DNA from: Panonychus citri
Taxonomy: Eukaryota > Arthropoda > Arachnida > Trombidiformes > Tetranychidae
Direction of reading: 5' to 3'
Assembly: GCF_014898815.1 (NCBI RefSeq)
Contig: NW_026515546.1
Span: 2,218,501 to 2,282,500 of the forward strand
DNA length: 64,000 bases
Shown here one piece after another: positions 1-12,285 of the stretch (position 1 is the first letter of the stretch; every line of letters starts with the position of its first letter). A program made the position numbers and the translations under genes. The notes beneath the pieces were generated by a model. It was not told where the DNA came from. It did no database searches and saw nothing but the letters and a program-made list of their open reading frames with translations.

Positions 1-1731
1 TTTCAAGAAGGAATTTTCATTTTAAAGCAAAAAAAAAAAAATTTTTCCTCGAACTTGAATCTCAAAGTATAACGAACAAGAAGAAAATAAAAAAGTTCTG
101 AAAAATCTGAATTCTTGTCAAAATCAGAAGTCGTCGAGAATATTTTTAGACATATAATGATAATTTTCCGCAAACATGTAAACATAAACACTTTTTTAAT
201 GATTGATGATAAACGGATGATAATCAAAATTAATTGTAAAAATACAATAGCGATCGTTTAATTTTATCTATTACTAACAATTAACTAAATTGATCAATTG
301 TTTCATGAAGCATTGGCAACCATTGTTTTACTTTTATATGGACAAAGAGTTGACATTTTATCAATGACAATCAAAGTTGATTTCATGGTAATGATCATCG
401 AGATGATTTTATCTTGAAAATTGAAATTCCCTGAAAATAATAAATGAACAAAAATGTTGAAATGTTATCGAAATCAGTTCAACATGGATACCATGCAATT
501 GATATTACATATATTGTATATATATATATACTGTTAACCTCATTGTTATTATTAGTATCATGAATTTCATGAGGGATATTAAATTGTAGGGATTGAGTTT
601 TTTGCTTTTCCAAATTGAAAAAAAGGTTTTCAATTTCATTCGCTGATATTAAAGTGAATATATGAGGAAAAGCTGAATGGAAATCATCATGTACATCTTA
701 CTTTCACCATGTTTACTGTATTTAAATGAACCTTTCAACTGAATTAACAACAACAACAACACCAACTGAATCAACACCAGTCCCAACAATGAGAAAACTT
801 TTCCCGAAACTTTTAAAGAAAAACCCAAATAACACTTACATGGTAAATCCAATTGAGATTCAAAGTTATCATCATTATTATCTGAAATTCATCTAGTAAA
901 TGGTAATTATTATCTCATGGATAAAATAAAAGACAATGTTAAGATTATTTTTATATCAACATTATCATCTAATTGTGATTAGATATATTTAGTTTCCATA
1001 GTCTCTTTCATAATTGATCAAACTCTCAATGTATTGTTGCTCAGTTTTGTTCAATTAAAATGAGATTATCATGAAAGGATTAACTGATTTACATGGTTTA
1101 TATTGTATTAAAAAAAAGAGGATAAAACAACCTCATTGGTATAAAGCCACAAAATGATATCCAAAATGATCATCAACTTAATCACCATCTTGATTTAGTT
1201 AACATTCAATTGTATTGAGTAAATCTTGATCATTTTCTCTTACATCTTTACTTTTTGTCACCATCATCATTTTCATCTTCATTGTCATCTTATTCCTAAA
1301 TCATGAGACATTATTACCTTTGAGTATTGGAAAAGATAACTTTCTCTTCAGGTAATAACTTTTGTAGACTCGAGTAAAAACTGAGAGAGAGAGAGAGAGA
1401 GAGAGACTGATGATGATAATAAGGAGGATATAGAATGATGATGATGATGATGATGACCATTAGGATAACAGTTAACAATTTGTATTAATCATAATTGTAT
1501 TTAGAAAATATTAGTAAATATTGTTTCCATTTTTCGATTCCATGTTTTTCTTCATGGATCATGATCATGATCCCCATTACTCCGTCTGGATCATTAACTT
1601 TCATCATTGTTGATCAAATTGATCGTTGGTTACGTTAATTGTTAGAGACAATTGAACATATATATAATATGAAATAGTGTATATTTAGATATTCATATGA
1701 TTGTAATGATAATATCGGTTAATTGGATTAA
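1..1731. other. Intergenic, no gene recognised
   Basis: AT-rich sequence downstream of the fatty-acid-synthase-like gene. It contains a short (GA)n tract at 1383-1406, an adjacent run of ATG triplets (about 1437-1455) and scattered TATA-like runs. The short ORFs here lack codon character and splice signals, and I see no conserved protein in any frame. Confidence 0.6.
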
Positions 1732-2683
1732 TTAAACAGCAAGAAATTTGTTACATTCAGAAATCAATAAATCTTTACATTGGGTTATTATCTCAGCGTG
1801 ATTAGAGTCCACCAAGATTGTTTCAAGATGACCATCAATGGACTGTAAGGATAATAATAAAGAGAACAAGATAAAAATTAGTTTATCATCAGTTTACAGT
1901 TGAAAAGATTCAGAGATATTATTACATGATGAAAATATTATCAATTTCGATGGAATAATAATGATATCATCTACAGAATTGATAACATATCAAGAGTAAA
2001 GAAGATGAAAAAAACAAGAAAAAGACAAAAGGAAAATACTGATAGAATGTTGTTCATTTATATTTCCTAGGAAGAGAAATGATGATCAGCATGATGATAT
2101 TTATCCTGAATCATGATGAAACTCTCTCTCTCTCTATTTCTTTCCATGGAAAACAACAACAATCATGATGATAATCATCTTCATCTTTAACCAATAGGAA
2201 TGAGATGAAGTTGTCATTGACCAGATTCTTATATTTAAAGGATCGTATTGATCTGACAATGAAACTTTGATCCTGATCATGTGTTTATTTACAGGGTGGT
2301 TGTCCGATTATATAAATGACCAATGGCCAGTTAAAATTTAGAAAGAGGAATATAAGTTAGTAATGATATTACGATCGAATGTAATTATTAAGATTAACTG
2401 AGAGAATATAATTCAACCTTTATTTAGTCTTTTTTTCAAGAAAAAAAGGTAAAGAAAATCCGTAAATTCGGTAACCAATTTCATACATGTAACATGAGAA
2501 CATGTAACATTGATGAAGAAAAGTAAAAAAAGTTCTGATTAGGTTTCCATGTTGATCTTGAGTATTATTTATTCAAGGGTCATTTCTATGGTTGATTTTA
2601 TGGTTTCATCATCTTTGTAACAATTAAATCAATTTCTCCTTAGTGGAGTTAACTTAATCAACTGGGCGAGAACGAGAACGAGG

Positions 2684-2738
<55 letters not shown>

Positions 2739-5700
2739 TCAATTACGAAAAAAGTTTGTTTCTTCTCAACCTGAAGGCTATTCCATAACTAGAGAAACCA
2801 ACTGACCATATGAGAAGAGAGTGAGTGAGTGAGAAAGAGTTGACCAATAATGGATAATACAAAAGCTATTTGATTATCGTTATTAATTGTAATTATATTC
2901 AAGTAAATAATTCATACCAAATGATTAGAATCATTTGTAACGGTAAAAGTTACATCAATCCAATACTTATTTACCCTTATAAAGATTCATTCATTTTGTT
3001 GTAACATTTAACAATTGGTAAACCCTGTAACTTGTTTACTATTTTTGTAAACAAAACATGATAATGTTCATGATGATAATAATAATCATGATGATCATGT
3101 TCATTGAATAACAAGAAACAAACACCATATTAGATATTTTATATATTGGCTAACATGAAATCTAATAAATAATATGATGATAACAGAAAATGATAATATT
3201 TATGATGATAAGAATGAGAAGATGATAAACTCACCTTATCGAGTGAAACAGCAATACTGCCCTCGAATGATGAAACTGTTTGTTTACATTTAAAGAAAAG
3301 GGCATCAGCTTTCAATTTGGGTTCGATTTTCATCTCAGCAATATATTGATATCTTGAGAATATGAGATCTTGAGTTAGGTCGAAACTGGATGCTTGTTGG
3401 GTATTCTTGAAGGTTCGAGCTCTCCACGAATTACCCTGATTACCCTGTTTCCGATCCATTCTTTTGAGGAAGGCAAAAAGTGCATCTTTATCAATGGAAA
3501 CATTTCCTAAGGTCTCGGAGATTTTCACTGACCAGGCAAGAGCTTGATGTATACCGAATGGGGTTGAATCGATGAAAACTATTCGTTGAACTGTATTTTC
3601 TCCGCGAAGATTTTGTATCTTTCTACCAACTTCAAAAGCAAATGCAGCTCCCAACGAATAGGAGACAAAATCGTAGGTTGGCTCATTTGGCCATTGTTCA
3701 AGAATTCGAGAACAGTAAAAATCAGTCAGCGTCTCCCAATCTTTGGCTATTTCGTTGTCATCGGTAAAATCAATTCCAAATACTTGACGATTAAGACCTC
3801 GAGCAAGGGGTAACATCCCGAGGAAGTCGAAAATTGCCGGAGGGAAAAAGAACACTGGTCTTGAGCCGGTTGTCTTAAGTGGCCTGAATATTTTATCTAA
3901 ACCTTGAGTTTCTTGAATGTCAACTGATTGAATCTCGACCGATGCAATTTTAACCAAATTTTCAAGTGTCAAATCGTAAATGGAAGCGGCTCCAAGGGAA
4001 AAGTTGAAATTGTGCTCAAGATATTCTTGTACTTCGATTGCCTGAACAGAATCCATTCCAAAATCTCTGAGACGAAGTTTCAGGTTAATTGTTCGAATAT
4101 CTTTAACTCCAAGGATTCGAGATACTCGAACCAGAGCATCTTGTGGATCATTTTCATCTTTATCAAGAATTGGAATCGCTGAGAAACCTATTGAAATATC
4201 TTCTTGAAGGAAAATTTCCAGAACTTCGAGACATGAGCGTATTCGCTGTGGCTCAAAACCAGCGACCGATGCACTGTCCCCAAGGGTTCGAACAGCAATA
4301 CCCACATCACCTACTGGTCCCCATTGGATAGCCAAACCTGGAAGGCCATCTTTCCGTCGATCAATACAAACCCGTTCCATGAAACTATTCGCATAACCAT
4401 AATTTGATTGTCCCAAATTACCTTGTGAAGCGACCGAAGAGAAACAAACAAAATAGTCGATACACGGACAATGTTGTCTACTCAGAATGTCCATATTTCG
4501 AGTGGCCTCAATTTTAGGCCAACAAACTGCTCGAAAAGCATCTAACGTCTGATTGGAGAAAAGACCATCTTTAAGAACAACCGCTAAATTGAAGATTCCA
4601 CCGATTGGACCAAGTCGAGTTGCTTCACGGATCAATCGAAGAGCCGATTTACCATGAGCAGCATCTAAACGAGAGATTTCAACCTTGGTTGAACCAATTG
4701 ATCGGATTCGTCGAATAGCATAGCGCTGATAGTTTGTTTTTATTCCCGATCGTGAGGTTATAACAATTTTTCTCGCTCCATGTTCAACTAACCAAAGAAC
4801 AAGTTCAAGACCCATTCCTCCTAATCCACCGATAATCAGGTAACTTTTAGTTGAATCGAAAAACATTTTCTTAAGACACGAAATTAAACATTCAGTTGAT
4901 GGAGAAGGTAAAGATGAGGTGACTATGGTTGACGACAAGTGTTCATCTACTTGGCCATTTGTCGTTGATTCGATTGATGGGTCATTGAGTTGTACCACAA
5001 TTTTACCAATATGTTTACCGGAGGCCATGTCATTAAATGCCGAGGAAACTTGGGAATGATGATAAATTGTATAAGGTAAAGGTTTAATCATTCCATCAAC
5101 GATTCCATCCTCGATTATTTGAATAATCTTATTGATTTCGTTGACTCTTTTAGCGGCAAAAAGGGTCGCTAAACAAACGGCGTGAATAGACAGGTTGGGT
5201 TTCAAGTCCATTCGGTCTGAGAGAGACAACAGAGGGGGAGATGGTTCAGAAACATTTAAATCTGTAACAGAAAAGGGGTTGTGACAACAACAGAGCCTTT
5301 GATTGGTTATAAGCTAACACAGAATTTACGAGACAATTTGGACACAATTGATTAATTCAATTAAAAGGAGTAAGGAACATGTACTTTAAAGTGTCCCGAT
5401 TAAACTTACCGAGTAATTTATCCTCGAAAATGTCGACCTTGGATAGATCGAGGAAACGTCCATTATCAGCTAAAACCCGAAGACCAGCATCAAATTTATC
5501 GCGAATCAATGAGTTCAATACAATATCGACTCCACGTCCATTGGTACGTTTTAAAATTGTCTCTTCAAATTTGATTGATCGAGAATCGGTAAACGCTTCA
5601 TCGGCTAATTGAGGGTATTGCTTTTGGACTGCTCGTTGTTTATCAAGTGTTGAAACTGTGGTGAATATTTTACACCCAAGTGAGAGACAAATTGATATCG

Positions 5701-8700
5701 CTGCAAGTCCAACTCCCCCTGAACCTGAATGGATAAGTACAGTTTCACCAGGCTGTAGGTTACCACGGATAAATAGTCCATAGACAACGGTCATGTAACA
5801 AATGGGTACCGTTGCTGCTTGGGCAAATGTCCAATGATCGGGAATCTTCATGGTGATCAGATAAGGATCTTTGGGTGAGATGAAGGTCGAGAACGCGTTG
5901 CCACCCGTGAAACCCATTACTCTTTGACCCTTAAAAGTGCCGGTAAACTCAACTCCAAGCCGATAGAAAGATTTGACTGGATAAGCGTTAGGTGGTAATA
6001 GATCATGAGACAAAAGGAAATCACGGAAATTTAAAGATGCATAGGAAACGGAAATTAAATCATTTACAATCGATGGATCATCAGCTATCTCTTGAATTAG
6101 CGAATTATTTTGTACCCATTGAACTCGACCATCGACTTTAGCCGATGATTCCAAACAAACGTAACGAGATGTTGTAAATTTCTGTTGATTATCAAGCGAT
6201 AGATCAACAGTACGATTAAAACCCCAAACTCCATCGGTGTAAATGTTTACTAGTAAATCACGATTGATCAAATCTTCGGTTAAATCGGTTGATTGATTGA
6301 ACGGCTGATCAGGTGAGAATATACATCGAATCTTATTGGAAAATCCTGGCTCCAAGGAAAGACAATTAGTTAATCCAATTAAACCATTTTGAGAAGATTC
6401 ATCAGCGACTAACCAAAGTCTATCGATATGGTCAAGTTGGTCGAGTGTTTTTTTAACCTCATCGAACCAGAAACACTCTGATGATCCCGTTATTTTAATC
6501 ACTCGATGAGAGTTAATTGTTGACACTGGTGATTTACGTCGGAAAAGAAGGCATCTTAGATTAATTTCCTGACAGAATGTGGAACCAATTTGAATGTAAT
6601 TTGATTCTTGATCAATTAATTGACACAATTTATGAGTAGTTAAAGGTAAATCATTGTCGATTGGTAGTTGACAGTAATTAGCAAGCTTTTCCTCTAGGGG
6701 TGATAATTTTTCACGAATTAAAATTAAACAAAAGTTTCCTCTCATAGTTGATATTATTGAAGATTCATTGTAATCAGTTTTGATTGTTGATCCACCAAAT
6801 AAATCAACAGAACGATGTTTATAAACAGTAAGAACCATTTCAGATCCAGGTTTGGTTTGGTTGTTTGACAATTTACTAATTGTTTCATCGATAAACACGC
6901 AACCCTTACAGATCGCGTTAAATTGTGGTTGAATTAATTTCTTTAACATTTTCGATGTGAAATCATAGTTTTGAATTGAAATCTTTGATTCTCGACGATT
7001 ATTTTCGGCAACCAGGTCAATTAATGGGTGGACACAATCGACAGGAAGTAAACAAATTAAATCGTCAGTAAATTGTTCCCTTTGCTGGACTTTTAATGCA
7101 CCAAGAAGATAATTAACTCGATCTGATGAGAAATCAATTGATTCGTTGAGTAGATTCAATAGATTTGGACTAAAATCATTATTCGAAATGTTTGGTTTAC
7201 CAAAAAGATTTTCGATCTCAATTTGGTCAATCTTTTCATTATTTTCCAATGATTCAGATCCTAATTGACAATATTTAGTTCGCAATTTAACTAACTGTTC
7301 ATCTAATTGAATAAAATTGTTAATCAATGGGTGGAACAATTGTTGACCAATTCGAAGGCGATCTTGTTGACCTTTGATTGGAAATTCTTTTACCTCGATT
7401 CCTTCAAAGGTCATTCCATTTGTACCAACTGACCCTGGTTTCGTTGAATAGACTTTGATCAATTCTTGACCAGTGGTCAGGAAAGATTTGAATATATCCA
7501 CATCGAATCTCATCTCACCAATTATGGTTGGAACCAAAAGTTTCCTCTCTGGAGTCCAAAAGGCTTCCAATTGAAGGAAATTATCAGCTAAGGCCATCCA
7601 ATCCTTGGTATATTTGAGAACCGCCGATGAACGGGTTATCTTGGCCGAAGAAACATTTCGATAAGCGGACTGATAACGGTAACCTGAAATCGCCATTTCT
7701 TGATAAAACTCTTCATGGCTCAGTTCCATCTCTTCCGATTCAATTGTTTTAATGTAACCATAATCAAAGAGATTCACATTTTCCTTTAATGAATCTTTTG
7801 AAGCTGATGTGATGCTAGAAGTTGATTTAATTATTGAAGCAAATCCAGTTGCATAAATTGATCCTGATGCTGATATTTCAAAGGAACATGAATTCGTATC
7901 AAAATAAACTGTAAACTCAATCGGATCGGTGATAAGAGCCGCTCGAAGTATTTGAACATTCCAAACCTTAAACGAGAAGGTGAAAACATCGGTATATGGA
8001 CCATAATGAATGAGTGATAAATGTTTTCGAATCAGATAAATGTAACCCGTGGCGGGAAAAATGACCCGATCATCGATAACATGATCACTAACATAAAAGT
8101 ATTCTGGATCTAAAAGGTCAACTCGATGAACGGTCCGTTTGGGCAGGTCAAAGTAATGAGAATATCGGTCAATTACTGGATATTCAATCTCATGGGACCA
8201 GCTAATTAATCCCGATAACGATGGACAATCACGAGAAACTGGATAATTGTAAGTCGGATAAAGAGATGACAATTTAATTGTTAATCCATGAAGATAAAGT
8301 ATTCCCAAAGTTGAGTAAAAGTTTTCCAGCCAATCATTGTAACTTAAATTGGTTGATGATTGTAACAATTTATTTCCTTTGCCGCTGGTTAAGGTTAAAT
8401 TAGATCCAAGATTTAAGGTTAATTTCAATGAAGAAGATGATGAGTTAATTGTTGACGTTTTCAATGGCAAATCTTTTGATCCATTGGTGTTTAAATTGAC
8501 ATTTAATTGATTGGTTTCTTTAGATTGTCGAGTTAAATTAATTGTTTCACATCGAGACAATTTACCACATTTGTAGTGATCAAGTGTTGAAAGGTAAACA
8601 GAATTAGAAGTGTTTAAATTAAATTTGATTTCTAGAGAGTTTAAAAGGTCAATTATCCCAATGTAGATAACAATTAGTGAATCATCATTAGTTAATTTAG

Positions 8701-11235
8701 TTGATTTAAGCTCTTGGTATGAGGAAGCAATTGAGTCACTGAATGGTTTTAAAGTTGACAAGATTTTCATACAATCAATTAAAGATGAAGACAAATTAAC
8801 GGTTAGTTCAATTGTTGAATGATTTGAATTGATTATTGTTTTACTCTGTTTAATTATGTTTCCTTGATTGTTGAGTAAAACAAAGCCTCGGGCTACCATT
8901 CCGGTTGAGATTCGGGTAAGTGAAATGTCATCTAAAAGGGAAAGACAATCTTCACGTGTCGATTTAGGTTCATATTGAAGCCATTGGACCATTTTATCAA
9001 TTCCTTGGATTGTCCGATTTGATAGTAAAACGATTCGATGGTTAATTGTTGATAATCCAGTTTGATTGGGTGATTGATAATCAGGAGCATCACAGGAAAT
9101 TATTACATGAGCATTTGACCCGCCGAAACCAAATGAATTGACACCAATGTATTTACCGGTGAAAGGAATTGTCTCCGAGGCGGAAATTAATCGTCCATTT
9201 GTTAGTCCGTCAATTTTGGGATTTGGTGTGATGATCGGTATATTTGGTGGAATCATTTTTGTTTGGAATATTTTAATTGCCTTTGCAATAGCGGTCAATC
9301 CAGAAGCAGCCTCAGAGTGGCCTAAATTTGATTTAATACAACCCAAAGTTATCGGTTTATCACTTTGGAACGATAAGCGGATAAAATGGACGCACATTCA
9401 GCCAGATCACCGGCCTGAGTTGATGTAACATGAGCTTCAACATAATCGACATCTAATGGATCAATAGCCGCTTGGGTGAGAGCTTCGACCATGACATTTT
9501 TCTGAGCCTCAGAACTTGGTGATGTGATACCGGCCACAGTATATCCGTCGGAATTTACTGCCGAACCAAGAATCGTTGTGTACATCCGTTTAGCTTTGTT
9601 TGATCTTTGAAGAACCAGTGAAACAATTGCTTCAGATCGTATATAACCATCGGCATTAGCGTCAAGACATCGAGATTTCCCCGATTTGGTGAACAGATCA
9701 AGTTCACTTCCTTCAACAACGATTCCGAATCGCTGATGAACTGCTAATCCTGCGACGATCGCTTGGTCACATTGACCTGTTTTTATGGCGATAACCGCTT
9801 CATGAAGAGCTGTTAATGATGATGCACAGGCAGAATCCAATCGGACGGAAGGTCCAGTGAAATTGAATACAAAAGGTATTCGAGTGGAGGTTAATTGAAG
9901 GAAATCAGCCCGTTTGTCGCTATCGACAACAACATCGGTATCATCGACAAAAGAACCGACAAAAAATCCCGTTCGAGTTGATCTCCAATCTTCTGGGACA
10001 ATTCCTGTAACAATTAGAAAATAAATCAACAATTAAAACGATATATACATGTAATTGATATACGATAATTTATCATAGACCATTATTGATTTAGAAATTA
10101 AAAGCCAATTGTGATTAATTAGTGAACGATGAAAAATTAAACTGTGAAAAATAACAATTGTGTTTCCTTGATTGTAGTAGTAATTTTTTCAAATGATTTA
10201 TTACAATTACAATTAGCAAGAGGATTTAATTTCGTAGTGACATTAAACCAAAAAGGTATGAACGGTAATCAAATCAGTTAATTGTGAAAACTTGGAGACC
10301 AATTAAATAAATCAAAACCAATGGACTCGATTGATAAGCAAAACAAATTGATTAACTAATTAAACAAAAATTAGAAAGTGAAAAATTTTCAAATCATTTA
10401 AAATGAACTTTAAAATTGAAACTTAATTGTAAATCTAAATTGTATTGTCATAGAGTAATTTAATCAACGATTAAGAAATTAAAATGTTTATCATTAAATC
10501 ATTAATATTATGTTTGTTGATTGTTTCAACTTTATCTAAATCAGGTGACAAGTTAATTGCTGATTTACCATCGAAAGGGTTAATTGAACAATTAATTGCC
10601 AAACGAGTGATTGGTGGACATGAACCAGGATTACCTGAGACAATTTACTTTTACGAGGATCAATCAGATCGCCAATTAAAATTATGGAAACAAATTAATT
10701 ACTTATATTCATTAATTAAACATCCAAATACTCAAATGAACAACAATTGAATGAATTGTACTCGAAAATATCACAATAAAGTTTTCTAATTTAAAAACTG
10801 ATCGTCCAATTGATTGGAAATATTATCAAGTAGAAATTATTTACACATAAATTGTAACAATTAACTAATTACCTGCATCCCAAAGAGCTTCGTAAACGGT
10901 TTCATGAAGTATCCGGAATTGAGCATCAAGATCACTAGCATCGGATTCTGAGTAACCAAAGAATTGAGAATCAAATAGACTTGGATTGTTCAAAGCGCCT
11001 CGGGCTTTAGTAACAATTGGAAATACTAATTAAACACAGAGAAAGAGAAATAGAAAATTTTGTAACAATTAAAATTGATTAAAAGAAAATTCAATTAGTT
11101 ACATTTGGTATATGGAAAATTATCCTTCTCGTATAATATCAATGATTCCTTGAGATTATCCCAAAGTTTATCCAGATTATCAGATTTAGGCCATCGACCG
11201 GAAATCCCAGAGATGACGATTTCATTTGCACTCAT
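1732..11235 (-). CDS. Fatty-acid-synthase-like multidomain protein lacking a recognisable MAT domain; one frameshift
   Basis: Animal type I FAS-like megasynthase, which would elongate acyl chains on its own ACP in the cytosol. Exons, 5' to 3': 11235-11103, 11025-10873, 10004-5410, 5261-3235, 1842-1732, all with GT-AG borders. They sum to 7019 nt, about 2340 codons if one missing base is allowed. Domains in order: ketosynthase (Cys in DSACASS near residue 155, His in EAHVTST near 287, His in KSNLGHSE); a relic region where the MAT should be; dehydratase (DHVIDDRVIFPATGY, ADNFLQ); enoyl reductase (HSGSGGVG); ketoreductase (GGLGGMG, FSSVAS, NYGYANS); ACP (GMDSVQ); thioesterase (SYSLG), with the C-terminal His (GHLETIL) in the last small exon. 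The ATG follows AAA and begins MSANEIVISG, the usual FAS start. Oddities: no GHSxGE acyltransferase motif, KS HGTGT changed to HVTST, TE GYSYG changed to SYSLG, and a frame break near 9364-9366. It is either a specialised or an inactivated FAS paralogue. Family assignment is firm; activity is not. Confidence 0.88.
1843..3234 (-). other. Intron 4 of the FAS-like gene
   Basis: A 1.4-kb intron, much longer than the others locally. The donor is AAG|GTGAG (minus strand, at 3235/3234) and the acceptor CCTTACAG| (1843). It contains a (GA)n microsatellite at 2691-2735 and otherwise nothing recognisable. The downstream exon was found because its translation continues the thioesterase with its catalytic His and ends after residues NKFLAV. 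Confidence 0.75.
2691..2735. repeat. (GA)n microsatellite
   Basis: Uninterrupted GA dinucleotides inside the last intron of the FAS-like gene. Confidence 0.95.
10484..10750 (+). CDS. Small secreted peptide precursor, nested in an intron
   Basis: Predicted 88-residue protein of unknown function. It starts with a classical signal peptide (hydrophobic core about residues 5-17, likely cleavage near residue 20). A short hydrophilic segment is followed by a dibasic KR pair at residues 40-41, then a Tyr/Leu/Lys-rich C-terminal half (LKLWKQINYLYSLIKHP) with no cysteines in the mature part. The layout suits a secreted peptide or prohormone, but no terminal amidation Gly or known neuropeptide signature is visible. 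The ATG is preceded by AAA, and an AATAAA lies 25 nt past the stop (10775-10780). It lies antisense inside FAS intron 2. The signal peptide plus poly(A) signal argue for a real gene, although a chance ORF is not excluded. Confidence 0.6.
   Translation: MFIIKSLILCLLIVSTLSKSGDKLIADLPSKGLIEQLIAKRVIGGHEPGLPETIYFYEDQSDRQLKLWKQINYLYSLIKHPNTQMNNN
10775..10780 (+). terminator. Poly(A) signal of the nested peptide gene
   Basis: AATAAA, 25 nt after the TGA of the small secreted ORF and within the intron of the opposite-strand gene. Confidence 0.5.
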
Positions 11236-11717
11236 TTTAACATTAATTGTCCAGTTAATTGTTTACTAAATTCACTTGGATTCACTACGATTAGTAAAAA
11301 GTTTGATTTGATTGCTTTTTGATTGTTTTCTTTACAATTGTTTTTAAACTTGATAACTGATTTACTTTGTTAATTGTAATTAAAATTGAATCCCAAAAGT
11401 TTTACGCATTAAACTGAATCACTTTGGTTTCTGCTGCTTTTAAGTTAATTGTTTCCTCGTTAATAAATCATTTGAAAGGTTGATTGTTACCCGATTGTAG
11501 ATTCTTGATTAAACTTCTAGTTTGTATCATCACCTTTTCTGTATACAATATGTGTCTCTATCTCTCCTTTTTTTTTTGGTTGGATATTTTTACAATTAAA
11601 ATTAAGAATTGATTTACATTTGTTATTTAGATGGATTACAATTAAGGAAAGATTGAGAGATACAGAGATAATTTAATGAACGTAGAAAAAAATTAATGAG
11701 AAATCAGAGACAGAATC

Positions 11718-11758
<41 letters not shown>

Positions 11759-12285
11759 AATTTGTAAAATTACAATGGGTTGTAGTGGTTACATCAAAAA
11801 TACACAATTATGTTTGCTGTAAGCATGAGAAATCATGATTTAGTTAATCAGCTAATTATCACAAACAAGTTTTGAGAGACTTGAACACTCATGTTGTTGA
11901 AAGATGATCATTGGTATCATTACCTTGGTTATGTGAGATGATTTATCTGTTTACTTTCAATATCCTTTGGAGAAAAAGGTTGTAAGTGGTTAGATGTGAT
12001 TGTAATTGTTGTGAGACCAAATTATTGGTAAATTATTGTTCAAAATTAAACAACTAGTCGAGAATTGGTAACATTTAAATTCTCAAAATTGAACAATCAA
12101 TGATAATCAAGTTGCAAATGGTTCCACATGGGTCCAAGATTAAAACCAACGTGTTTCTGGTTTTCTTCAATGATGATGGATGATTAAAGATCTTTGCTCC
12201 AGAGATGATTAGTTGATTTTTTAGTTTTTTTTCTTCTTCTCGATATTGATTGAATAAGCGAAAAGAAAATTAGATTATCAATTGA
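11236..12285. other. Intergenic between FAS-like 5' end and CFDP1 3' end
   Basis: About 1 kb holding the FAS promoter side and the CFDP1 3' UTR. It contains a (GA)n tract at 11721-11754 and a T-run near 11570. No ORF of note. Confidence 0.6.
11721..11754. repeat. (GA)n microsatellite
   Basis: Uninterrupted GA dinucleotides between the FAS-like gene and CFDP1. Confidence 0.95.

Larger units (their letters stand above)
10005..10872 (-). other. Intron 2 of the FAS-like gene, hosting an antisense gene
   Basis: An 868-bp intron (donor GCAG|GTAATT at 10873/10872, acceptor TTACAG| at 10005). It is several times longer than typical introns in this window and contains a complete small gene on the opposite strand (10484-10750) with its own poly(A) signal. 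Confidence 0.7.

Noticed and set aside
10484..10750. Neuropeptide F/Y identity for the nested secreted peptide
   Set aside because: The C-terminal YLYSLI spacing is faintly similar, but the required RxRFG/RxRY amidated terminus is absent.
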